Source: Chitinophagales bacterium 62-2 | GTDB taxonomy: Bacteria; Bacteroidota; Bacteroidia; Chitinophagales; Chitinophagaceae | NCBI GenBank assembly: GCA_002050375.1 | Contig: MWYU01000729.1 | Coordinates: forward strand, 1 to 32,503 | Length of the DNA: 32,503 bases | Reading direction: 5' to 3' | The notes under the pieces: generated by a model | What the model was told of the DNA's origin: nothing | The model's input: only the letters and a program-made list of their open reading frames with translations | The model's database searches: none | In this document: one piece after another, positions 7,881-14,721 of the stretch | Numbering within the stretch: the first letter of the stretch is position 1 | Layout: the number at the start of each line of letters is the position of its first letter | Position numbers and translations under genes: made by a program

Positions 7881-9011
7881 TCAAATCATCTCTCTCAACT
7901 TTTCAACTACTGTATCCACCTCTTCTTTTGTATTGTTCTTACTAAAAGAAAAACGAACAGTAACCTGATCAGGATTATTGTTAATTTCTCTGATTACATG
8001 GCTTCCAACGTCGGCGCCACTGGTGCAGGCACTGCCACCACTGGCGCAAATATTATTGATGTCAAGATTAAAAAGAAGCATATCACTTTTTTCGGTCTTT
8101 AGGAAATTCACACTTAATACAGTATACAGCGAATTTCCTAAGGGATCGCCATTAAAGCTTACACCGGTAATATTTTTTTTAACTTGTTCCATCATGTACA
8201 ACTTAATACTCTTTATATAGCTTGCGTCTTTTTCATAATTAGTAGTGGCCGTTTCGAGAGCTTTTGCAAAACCTACAATCCCATATAAATTTTCTGTACC
8301 AGCACGCATATTTCTCTCCTGGCTGCCGCCGTGCATAAATGGTTTAATCTTTACGTTTTCGTTTATGTATAACAAGCCTACACCTTTTGGTCCATGAAAT
8401 TTATGCGCTGAACCGGTAATAAAATGAACAGGTGTATTTCTTAAATCGAATGGAAAATGGCCAACAGTCTGTACAGTATCACTATGAAAAACCGCGTTAT
8501 ACTTTCTACAAATTTCACCAAGAGCATGTATATCTACCATATTGCCTATTTCGTTATTTGCATGCATAAGGGTAACAAGACAATTCTCTTTGCTTTCTGC
8601 CAATAAATGTTCAAGGTCGTTTAAATCAATATCGCCGGTGGGGCTAATTTTCAAATAACTTAAGTCAACCTCTCCCTTATTAAACAAATACTTCACTGTG
8701 TGTAAGGTAGCATGATGCTCTATAGGAGAGGTAATAATGCGCTTACATCCTAAATCCCGCACAGCGGCAGTGATAGCTGTATTACTGCTTTCGGTGCCGC
8801 CGCTGGTAAAAAATATTTCAGCAGGATGGGCGTTTAGTATTTTAGCTACTGTCTTACGGGCATTTTCAACAGCAAGACGGCTCTCGCGGCCATAACTGTA
8901 AATAGAGGAAGGATTTCCATAACAGGAGGTTAGATAGGGCATCATAGCTTCAAGAACCTGTGGGTCAAGACAAGTGGTAGCCGCATTGTCAAAATATATC
9001 CTGTTAGGCAT
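7881..9011 (-). CDS. Cysteine desulfurase (NifS/IscS-type class V aminotransferase)
   Basis: A 376-residue PLP enzyme that removes sulfur from cysteine as an enzyme persulfide for Fe-S cluster or thio-cofactor synthesis. The visible signature starts with IYFDNAATT, the substrate/PLP region with GGTESSN, HHA after SPIE and the SDTVQT segment. Next comes the Schiff-base lysine K204 in GSAHKFHGPKG, the RAGTEN motif, and the catalytic C329 in ASGGSACTSG. The short, Ser-Ala-Cys-Thr-Ser-Gly loop resembles group I (IscS/NifS) rather than SufS. No isc or suf scaffold gene adjoins, so its acceptor cannot be deduced. The ATG lies 10 bases after the stop of the truncated secreted-protein gene. It may be read from that gene's old promoter, which would be a regulatory oddity. 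Confidence 0.92.
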   Translation of the reverse strand: MPNRIYFDNAATTCLDPQVLEAMMPYLTSCYGNPSSIYSYGRESRLAVENARKTVAKILNAHPAEIFFTSGGTESSNTAITAAVRDLGCKRIITSPIEHHATLHTVKYLFNKGEVDLSYLKISPTGDIDLNDLEHLLAESKENCLVTLMHANNEIGNMVDIHALGEICRKYNAVFHSDTVQTVGHFPFDLRNTPVHFITGSAHKFHGPKGVGLLYINENVKIKPFMHGGSQERNMRAGTENLYGIVGFAKALETATTNYEKDASYIKSIKLYMMEQVKKNITGVSFNGDPLGNSLYTVLSVNFLKTEKSDMLLFNLDINNICASGGSACTSGADVGSHVIREINNNPDQVTVRFSFSKNNTKEEVDTVVEKLREMI

Positions 9012-9020
9012 GTTACCCTT

Positions 9021-9317
9021 TTAATTTCTTCGGTTATTGTTTATATAAGGCTGATGAATTGATAGAGTAACACCCGGAGTCGCTGTAGAGCTTAAATTAT
9101 TGCCGCCATTTTGAGTTGTTGCATTTGTAGCAGATGCAAAGCTTGATACAGTTCTTGAAGTATTGCTTGTGCTCACCCTAAAATTATTAGGCACATTAGC
9201 ATTAGCTGAAGAACCCATAGCATCAAAACTTTCCTGGTAAGTGTCTGCGAACTGAAATTGGCTAAAACTACAGAAGGAGATGAATAGTACTAATAACGAG
9301 AAGTAAACTTTTTTCAT
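9021..9317 (-). pseudogene. Truncated 5' end of a secreted-protein gene
   Basis: The 98 codons begin with a good signal peptide (MKKVYFSLLVLFISFCSFSQ), then QESFDAMGSS, NFRVSTSNTSRTVSSFASAT and NGGNNLSSTATPG. This sequence strongly resembles the opening of large secreted Bacteroidota proteins, in which the SSTA..G segment normally continues into a Gly/Phe-rich beta-structured region. Here the similarity ends at about residue 85, and an unrelated short tail (VTLSIHQPYINNNRRN) runs to a stop 10 bases before the cysteine desulfurase ATG. I read it as a 5' fragment left after deletion of the rest of the gene. A small secreted protein of independent function is the alternative. A TACCTCTG box on the minus strand upstream is one mismatch from TAnnTTTG, so the fragment may still be transcribed. 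Confidence 0.6.
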
Positions 9318-9470
9318 AAATATTTTTTGTTTTAACAGAGGTACAAGAATATGCCTTTTTTAAAAAGTTCAAAAGAAAAATAGAGGGAAAAAACATTGGA
9401 ATTAGCGGTAAAAAAACTTGTAGGAACTGACCTTTCTACGATAGTTATTTCGTTGATGAAAGCTGGAGAA

Positions 9471-10850
9471 TTACATATTTTCTCTTATGTCCTGCATTAT
9501 TTTTCGTGCAATATTGTTTGCTGTAGTTTCGAAATTACTTTCAGCATAAATCCGGATAATCGGCTCAGTATTGCTTGTTCTTAAATGTACCCAATCCTTT
9601 TCAAATTCAATCTTCAAACCATCCTCAGTGTTAACCGGGTTGTTCTTATACTTGGTCTGTATTTTATCGAAAATTGATCTCGCATTAAATCCCTGTTCAA
9701 GTTCAATTTTATTTTTACTGATAAAGTAATCAGGATATGTGCCGCGTAGCTGTTTAATGCTTTTATTACTTTTTACCAAATGAGTTAGAAATAAGGCAAT
9801 TCCTATCAGCGCATCCCTTCCATAGTGAAGATCGGGAACAATAATTCCTCCATTACCTTCACCGCCTATCACGGCATTAACTTCCTTCATGCGGTTTACA
9901 ACGTTTACTTCTCCAACAGCGCTGGGGTAGTATTGTCCTCCATGTTTAACAGTAATATCTTTTAAAGCCCTTGTACTCGACATATTACTTACAGTATTGC
10001 CTTTTTTGTTTTGCAGAACATAATCAGCAATGGCAACTAAAGTATATTCTTCGCCGAATAGTGTTCCGTCTTCACACACAAAACAAAGCCTGTCTACATC
10101 AGGATCTACCGCAATTCCCAGATTTGCGTTTTGCCTGTTCACCTCGTTACATAGTTGCATCAGGTGCTGCGGCAGCGGTTCGGGATTATGTGCAAACTTT
10201 CCGTTCACTTCCTCATTCAACACCGTTATATCAGTTACACCTAATGCTTTAAGTAATAAGGGCAAGGCTATAGCGCCTGTACTGTTTATAGCATCTGCTA
10301 CTATTTTTAGATTTGCTTTTTTTATTGCAGCTACATCTACCAAAGGGAAGTTAATAATAGCATCAATATGTTGTTGTAAAGCTGTGGTATTTTGAGAGTA
10401 GGCTCCTAACTTATCTACCGTAGCAAAAGTAAAGCTTTCATCTTCCGCCATTTTTAAAACTGCAGCACCGTCTTCACTATTAATAAATTCACCTTTACCG
10501 TTTAATAATTTTAATGCGTTCCATTCTTTTGGGTTATGACTTGCAGTAAGTATAATACCACCCGCTGCATGTTCAAACTCTACAGCCATTTCTACTGTTG
10601 GTGTAGTTGTTAACCCAACGTCAATTACATCCAAGCCAAGCGCAATCAGGGTGCTTACAACTAAACGCTGCACCATTTCTCCACTTATTCTTCCATCGCG
10701 GCCAACCACTACTTTTTTCCCGTTATTCTGTTGCAGTAACCATGTTCCGTAGGCTGCCGTAAATTTTACAACATCTAAAGGACTAAGCGTATTACCAGGT
10801 TTGCCACCAATCGTACCACGAATACCGGAAATACTTTTTATGAGTGCCAT
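9471..10850 (-). CDS. glmM: Phosphoglucosamine mutase (phosphohexomutase family)
   Basis: A 459-residue alpha-D-phosphohexomutase. In Bacteroidota this type is taken to convert glucosamine-6-phosphate to glucosamine-1-phosphate for UDP-GlcNAc and peptidoglycan. The four family loops are visible: the phosphoserine S104 in ILTASHNPKEWNALKLL, the metal loop DPDVDRL, the sugar-binding loop GGEGNGG, and the phosphate-binding RTSNTEPIIRIYAE near the C-terminus. The N-terminus SISGIRGTIGG is the usual one. GEGNGG instead of the GEQSGH of E. coli-type GlmM is typical of the archaeal/Bacteroidota subgroup, so phosphomannomutase or phosphoglucomutase activity cannot be excluded. ATG 10850 is the clear start; a -7-like box lies 20 bases upstream. 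Confidence 0.88.
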   Translation of the reverse strand: MALIKSISGIRGTIGGKPGNTLSPLDVVKFTAAYGTWLLQQNNGKKVVVGRDGRISGEMVQRLVVSTLIALGLDVIDVGLTTTPTVEMAVEFEHAAGGIILTASHNPKEWNALKLLNGKGEFINSEDGAAVLKMAEDESFTFATVDKLGAYSQNTTALQQHIDAIINFPLVDVAAIKKANLKIVADAINSTGAIALPLLLKALGVTDITVLNEEVNGKFAHNPEPLPQHLMQLCNEVNRQNANLGIAVDPDVDRLCFVCEDGTLFGEEYTLVAIADYVLQNKKGNTVSNMSSTRALKDITVKHGGQYYPSAVGEVNVVNRMKEVNAVIGGEGNGGIIVPDLHYGRDALIGIALFLTHLVKSNKSIKQLRGTYPDYFISKNKIELEQGFNARSIFDKIQTKYKNNPVNTEDGLKIEFEKDWVHLRTSNTEPIIRIYAESNFETTANNIARKIMQDIRENM

Positions 10851-10869
10851 TATTGTAATTATAGGATTG

Positions 10870-10877
10870 CAAACTTA
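10870..10877 (-). promoter_or_regulatory. Putative -7 element of glmM (TAAGTTTG)
   Basis: On the minus strand TAAGTTTG matches the Bacteroidota -7 consensus TAnnTTTG exactly and lies 20 bases before the glmM ATG, giving a short leader. No clear -33 TTG was found at 19-21 bases, so support is partial. Confidence 0.45.
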
Positions 10878-11024
10878 ATTGAAAAAAGATGATATCTAAG
10901 GTGAAATTCTATTATACGACAGGCATTATAAAACAAACGATAACTTCTTTTTTTATACTCTACCTAATGCAAAAATTAAAAGGTAAATGATAACTTTCTA
11001 TAGATAATTTTGTTTTACAGAGCT

Positions 11025-11054
11025 ATTGATTTCTATTTAGCTGCTGTACCTTTG
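11025..11054 (+). promoter_or_regulatory. Bacteroidota-type promoter of the methyltransferase gene
   Basis: TTG at 11025-11027 is followed by a 19-base spacer and TACCTTTG at 11047-11054, matching both parts of the primary sigma-factor promoter known from Bacteroidetes (TTG / TAnnTTTG). The gene's ATG follows 15 bases later, implying a very short leader. This is the best promoter in the window. Confidence 0.7.
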
Positions 11055-11069
11055 CACCAATAGATAAGT

Positions 11070-11813
11070 ATGCGTGAAGAAAACTGGTTTCAGGAATGGT
11101 TTAGTTCTCCCTATTATCATTTATTATATGATCACCACAGCGATGATGAAGGGTTTGCTTTTATTAATCGAATAATTAATCATTTGCAGCCGCCATCCAG
11201 TAGTAAAATGCTTGATATAGCTTGTGAAAAAGGCCGGCATAGCCGGGCATTAGCTGAAAAAGGTTTTGATGTTACAGGCATTAACCTTTCATTCGACTCA
11301 ATTAGAGAAGCGAAGAAAAGTGAAAATGAAAACCTTCATTTTTTTCAGCATGATATGCGGCTTCCCTTTTGGATACAATATTTCAACTACGCTTTCAATT
11401 TCTTTACCAGCTTCGGCTATTTCCGCACCAGGAGAGAACATGATAATGCTATAAGAACTGTAGCAAAATCTTTGATTACCAATGGTGTTTTCGTAATGGA
11501 TTATCTCAACGTTAGGTACGAAGAAAATAATTTAGAAAAAAATTCAAAGGAAATAGCTGATGGTATAGAATTCAAAATAGCAAAATGGGATGATGCAGAA
11601 AATTTTTATAAACAGATACAACTGGAAGAAAAAGGGGAAATACGAAATTTAGTTACCGAAAAAGTGGCAAAGTTTACCTTAAAACATTTTACCGAAATGT
11701 TTGCAAAACAGGAGTTGCACATACAGGAGGTCTATGGGGATTATAAATTTAAGGATTATGATATTCACAAATCTCCGCGACTAATAATGATAGCAAAAAG
11801 GGTAAGAAATTAA
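11070..11813 (+). CDS. Class I SAM-dependent methyltransferase with altered motif I
   Basis: A 247-residue Rossmann-fold methyltransferase of the small, cytoplasmic methyltransf_25/11 type. Motif I reads MLDIACEKGRHSRALAEKGFDVTGINLS (residues 47-74), followed by a motif-II acidic segment (FFQHDMRLPF) and a post-core region (FNFFTSFGYFR...DYLNVRY). Relatives usually have DLACGKGRHS; here the first glycine of the loop is Glu (E53), which could affect SAM binding. The substrate is not evident. It is a single-gene unit with its own promoter and converges on valS across a GC-rich palindrome. The overall fold assignment is firm; activity is less certain because of E53. Confidence 0.8.
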   Translation: MREENWFQEWFSSPYYHLLYDHHSDDEGFAFINRIINHLQPPSSSKMLDIACEKGRHSRALAEKGFDVTGINLSFDSIREAKKSENENLHFFQHDMRLPFWIQYFNYAFNFFTSFGYFRTRREHDNAIRTVAKSLITNGVFVMDYLNVRYEENNLEKNSKEIADGIEFKIAKWDDAENFYKQIQLEEKGEIRNLVTEKVAKFTLKHFTEMFAKQELHIQEVYGDYKFKDYDIHKSPRLIMIAKRVRN

Positions 11814-11864
11814 AGGTACTGCCTTAGAAGATGTATAGAAATAGAATTTTTATTGATCAGTAAC

Positions 11865-11921
11865 AGTTGGTCAGGCGACCAATTGGGGCGGTTGTGCGTT
11901 CATCGTTGCCGACCGCCAACT
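11865..11921. repeat. Nested palindromic element between convergent genes
   Basis: A GC-rich 57-base island in AT-rich DNA. TTGGTC (11867-11872) pairs with GACCAA (11877-11882) over an AGGC loop. GGCGGT (11887-11892) pairs with ACCGCC (11912-11917), and outer AGTTGG (11865-11870) can pair with CCAACT (11916-11921) instead. It could act as a transcription end for both genes, but without a clear T-tract it looks more like a dispersed palindromic repeat. Confidence 0.5.
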
Positions 11922-11952
11922 CTTGGGTACATCAAAAATCTTTAAAATCTTC

Positions 11953-14631
11953 TTACAGCTTCTTAAGGTTTTGCAGGCTTTCTTCAATAACTTTTATCCT
12001 CACTTCAGCATCGGCATGCTTCTTCTTTTCCAGCGCAACTACTTCAGGCTTTGCATTAAAAACAAACCGTTCGTTATTTAATTTTTTTACTACGCTATCT
12101 AAAAAACGTTGCTGGTGTTCAAGATCTTTCAACAGTTCTTCTTTTAAAACACCTGCATCAAGTTGTTGAGTTGTTTCAATAAAGAACTTGTCTTTTTCAA
12201 CTGCTACAACAATAGTATTTGTAACAGCTTCGGCAGTAAAGTTTACTGTTTCTGCATTTACCTGTTTGCTTAGTATGTTTTCTATCTCCGTATATGCTTC
12301 CGTATCTGCAGTTTGGATGTGCAGTTTTATAGCTTCCTTAGGTTTCAGCTGGTTTTTATTCCGGGCGTCGCGAAGCGCCGAAATAACCTTTTTTAATAAT
12401 TCGCCTTCATCTAATATTTTGCTTTGTAACGTGCCAATACTACTTATTTGCTTTACGCACAAATCATCTTCTCTATGCTGCAACAAGTGATAAACCTCTT
12501 CTGTAATGAAAGGCATAAAGGGATGCAACAGTTCCATTAATTGCTCAAAAAATTCGACTGTCTTATTATAAACTTTTTCATCAATTGGTTGTTCAAATCC
12601 TGGTTTAACCCATTCAAGGTACCAACTGCAGAAGTCGTCCCAAATTAAAGAATAAATAATTTTTAATGCCTCGCTCAGTTTAAATTGAATATATAAATTA
12701 TCTACCTCTGCCCTTACTTCATTCAGCCTGTTTCCAAACCATTCAATTGCAAAGTTTCGTTCTGCGTTGAGCGTTAAGCCTTTCGGCTTCTTGCCTTCCC
12801 ACAACTTCAAAAGCTTTAGTGCATTCCATATCTTATTATTGAAGTTCCTGCCTTGTTCAAGGCTTGCTTCATCAAACAACAAATCGTTACCGGCGGGCGA
12901 GGAGATCATGATTCCAAAGCGTACGGCGTCTGCGCCATATTTATCAATCAGCTCGAGTAAATCAGGACTATTGCCTAAGCTTTTACTCATTTTTCTGCCC
13001 TGCTTATCCCTTACCATCCCGGTAAAATAGACATCGCTAAATGGCTTTTCATTTTTATAATGCATGCCTGCCATTATCATCCGCGCAACCCAAAAGAAAA
13101 TAATATCTTGCCCGGTAACTAAAACAGAAGTTGGATAATAATAATTGATGTCTGCATTGCCGGGATTTGAGCTGCCTTTAAATACTTCCATTGGCCAAAG
13201 CCACGAAGAGAACCAAGTATCGAGAACGTCTTCATCTTGCCTTAAATCTTCAATTTTAAATGTTGAATTTTGAATTTTGAATTTTTTCAAAGCTTCCTCA
13301 GCAGTTTCCGCCACTACCATATTCCCCTGCTCGTCGTACCAGGCCGGTATTTGTTGGCCCCACCATAATTGCCGGCTTATACACCAGTCTTTTACATTGC
13401 CGAGCCAATATTTATACGTTGCTAAAAATTTATCTCCCGGATGTATTTTAATATCTCCGTCTGCAACAGCTTTTAAGGCAGGCTCAGCTAATTCCTTCAT
13501 TTTTACAAACCACTGTGTAGATATGCGTGGCTCAACTACAACCCCGCTTCGCTGGCTGTAGCCTAATCTTGTTGCGTATTCTTCTTCTTTAAGTATATGG
13601 CCTTTCTCGTGCAGTTCGTTTACTATTTTATTTCGGGCAACAAATCTGTCCTCGCCTACGTGTATCTGCGCTGCTGCACTTAATGTACCGTCTTCATTTA
13701 GCGTATCTACAACTTCTAAATTGTATTTAAGGCCAAGGTTGTAATCATTGATGTCGTGCGCAGGAGTAACTTTCAAAGCACCGGTTCCAAATGCAGGATC
13801 AACATACTCATCAAAAATGATGGGAATACTGCGATTAATTAAAGGCACTAAAGCTTGTTTACCTTTTAGATGAGTATAACGTTCATCGTTTGGGTTTACA
13901 CAAATCGCGGTATCGCCCATAATTGTTTCAGGACGTTGGGTAGCGATGGTAATAAAGCCTCCTTCTAATTCCCCCGACGGGGGAAGGCTTTCTCCCTCTC
14001 CTTCGGAGAGGGCCGGGGTGAGGCTGTATTTCAAATAATACAACTTCCCCTGCACATTCCTATACTCAACCTCTTCGTCGCTTAAAGCAGTTTTAGCTGC
14101 AGGGTCCCAATTGATCATTCTTGCGCCACGATAGATTAAACCCTTATTATAGAGATCGACAAAAACTTTTATTACGGCCTTATAATAATGGTCGTCCATT
14201 GTAAAGGTTACCCGTTTCCAGTCAACGCTGCATCCTAACTTTTCAATCTGGTTATAAATAATACCTCCATATTTTTCCTTCCACTCAAATGCGTATTTTA
14301 AAAATTCTTCCCGTGTCAGGTTGTTTTTTTCAATTCCTTTTTCCTTTAACATTTGCACCACCTTTGCTTCCGTCGCAATACTTGCATGATCACTTCCGGG
14401 AATCCAGCATGCATTAAAACCACTCATTCGTGCCTTTCGCACCAAAATGTCCTGAACAGTTTCATTTAAAGTATGGCCCATATGCAAAACTCCGGTAACA
14501 TTTGGCGGAGGAATCACTACTGTGAAAGCAGGCCGGCCATCGGGTTCGCTATTAAAGTACCCCTTGTTAATCCAATGTTGGTACCATTTGTTTTCTGTTT
14601 CGGAAAAGATATAATTTTTACTTAGTTCCAT
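11953..14631 (-). CDS. valS: Valyl-tRNA synthetase
   Basis: An 892-residue class I aminoacyl-tRNA synthetase that charges tRNA-Val in the cytoplasm. PPPNVTGVLHMGH (HMGH at residues 50-53) is the HIGH motif, and GRKMSKSLGN (KMSKS at 547-551) the second signature. The editing (CP1) domain holds ATQRPETIMGDTA, and DVLDTWFSSWLWP precedes the catalytic second half. An anticodon-binding domain follows, then a C-terminal coiled coil from about 820. Two stretches look foreign: residues 203-225 at the start of the editing domain and residues 451-461 before the DVLDTWFSS block. Both coincide with short repeat DNA (see separate entries) and keep the frame. All catalytic motifs are intact, so the enzyme should be functional. 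It is the last gene of the minus-strand run and has its own -7 box. Confidence 0.95.
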   Translation of the reverse strand: MELSKNYIFSETENKWYQHWINKGYFNSEPDGRPAFTVVIPPPNVTGVLHMGHTLNETVQDILVRKARMSGFNACWIPGSDHASIATEAKVVQMLKEKGIEKNNLTREEFLKYAFEWKEKYGGIIYNQIEKLGCSVDWKRVTFTMDDHYYKAVIKVFVDLYNKGLIYRGARMINWDPAAKTALSDEEVEYRNVQGKLYYLKYSLTPALSEGEGESLPPSGELEGGFITIATQRPETIMGDTAICVNPNDERYTHLKGKQALVPLINRSIPIIFDEYVDPAFGTGALKVTPAHDINDYNLGLKYNLEVVDTLNEDGTLSAAAQIHVGEDRFVARNKIVNELHEKGHILKEEEYATRLGYSQRSGVVVEPRISTQWFVKMKELAEPALKAVADGDIKIHPGDKFLATYKYWLGNVKDWCISRQLWWGQQIPAWYDEQGNMVVAETAEEALKKFKIQNSTFKIEDLRQDEDVLDTWFSSWLWPMEVFKGSSNPGNADINYYYPTSVLVTGQDIIFFWVARMIMAGMHYKNEKPFSDVYFTGMVRDKQGRKMSKSLGNSPDLLELIDKYGADAVRFGIMISSPAGNDLLFDEASLEQGRNFNNKIWNALKLLKLWEGKKPKGLTLNAERNFAIEWFGNRLNEVRAEVDNLYIQFKLSEALKIIYSLIWDDFCSWYLEWVKPGFEQPIDEKVYNKTVEFFEQLMELLHPFMPFITEEVYHLLQHREDDLCVKQISSIGTLQSKILDEGELLKKVISALRDARNKNQLKPKEAIKLHIQTADTEAYTEIENILSKQVNAETVNFTAEAVTNTIVVAVEKDKFFIETTQQLDAGVLKEELLKDLEHQQRFLDSVVKKLNNERFVFNAKPEVVALEKKKHADAEVRIKVIEESLQNLKKL
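13249..13281 (-). repeat. 33-base AT-rich repeat insertion in valS (FKIQNSTFKIE)
   Basis: Exactly 11 codons with internally repeated units: on the plus strand GAATTTT recurs three times in tandem, next to an ATTTTAAAT palindrome. Encoded FKIQNSTFKIE contains FKI twice and resembles the FKIQNS-type repeat seen both between and within genes in Bacteroidota. It lies just before the conserved DVLDTWFSS segment. Confidence 0.6.
13957..14025 (-). repeat. 69-base palindromic repeat inserted in-frame in valS
   Basis: Two GC-rich hairpins in tandem: TTCCCCC (13969-13975)/GGGGGAA (13979-13985) with a GAC loop, and CCCTCTCC (13994-14001)/GGAGAGGG (14005-14012) with a TTC loop. The flanking CCGGGGTGAGG and CTCCTTCTAATT segments match, from memory, a dispersed palindromic repeat common in Bacteroidota. 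The unit is exactly 23 codons and is translated as residues 203-225 of ValS, including LTPALSEGEGE and PPSGELEGG. Confidence 0.75.
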
Positions 14632-14688
14632 GATGATGAATCAACTTCTCTTGTCGTTTTTAAAAGCTTATAATAAAAAAATTGTGGG

Positions 14689-14696
14689 CAAATGTA
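14689..14696 (-). promoter_or_regulatory. Putative -7 element of valS (TACATTTG)
   Basis: On the minus strand TACATTTG is an exact TAnnTTTG match, located in the 90-base gap upstream of valS and about 58 bases before its ATG. No -33 TTG stands at the ideal spacing, so the evidence rests on the -7 box. Confidence 0.5.
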
Positions 14697-14721
14697 CAAA
14701 AAGCAAAAACTGCTTTAATAA

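Noticed and set aside
11867-12490. Plus-strand frames of about 100 codons opposite the 3' part of valS
   Set aside because: Antisense shadows rich in Ser/Phe/Leu, explained by the codon use of valS.
11953-14631. valS as a pseudogene because of inserted sequence
   Set aside because: Both insertions are multiples of three, no stop or frameshift is present and all signature motifs are intact.
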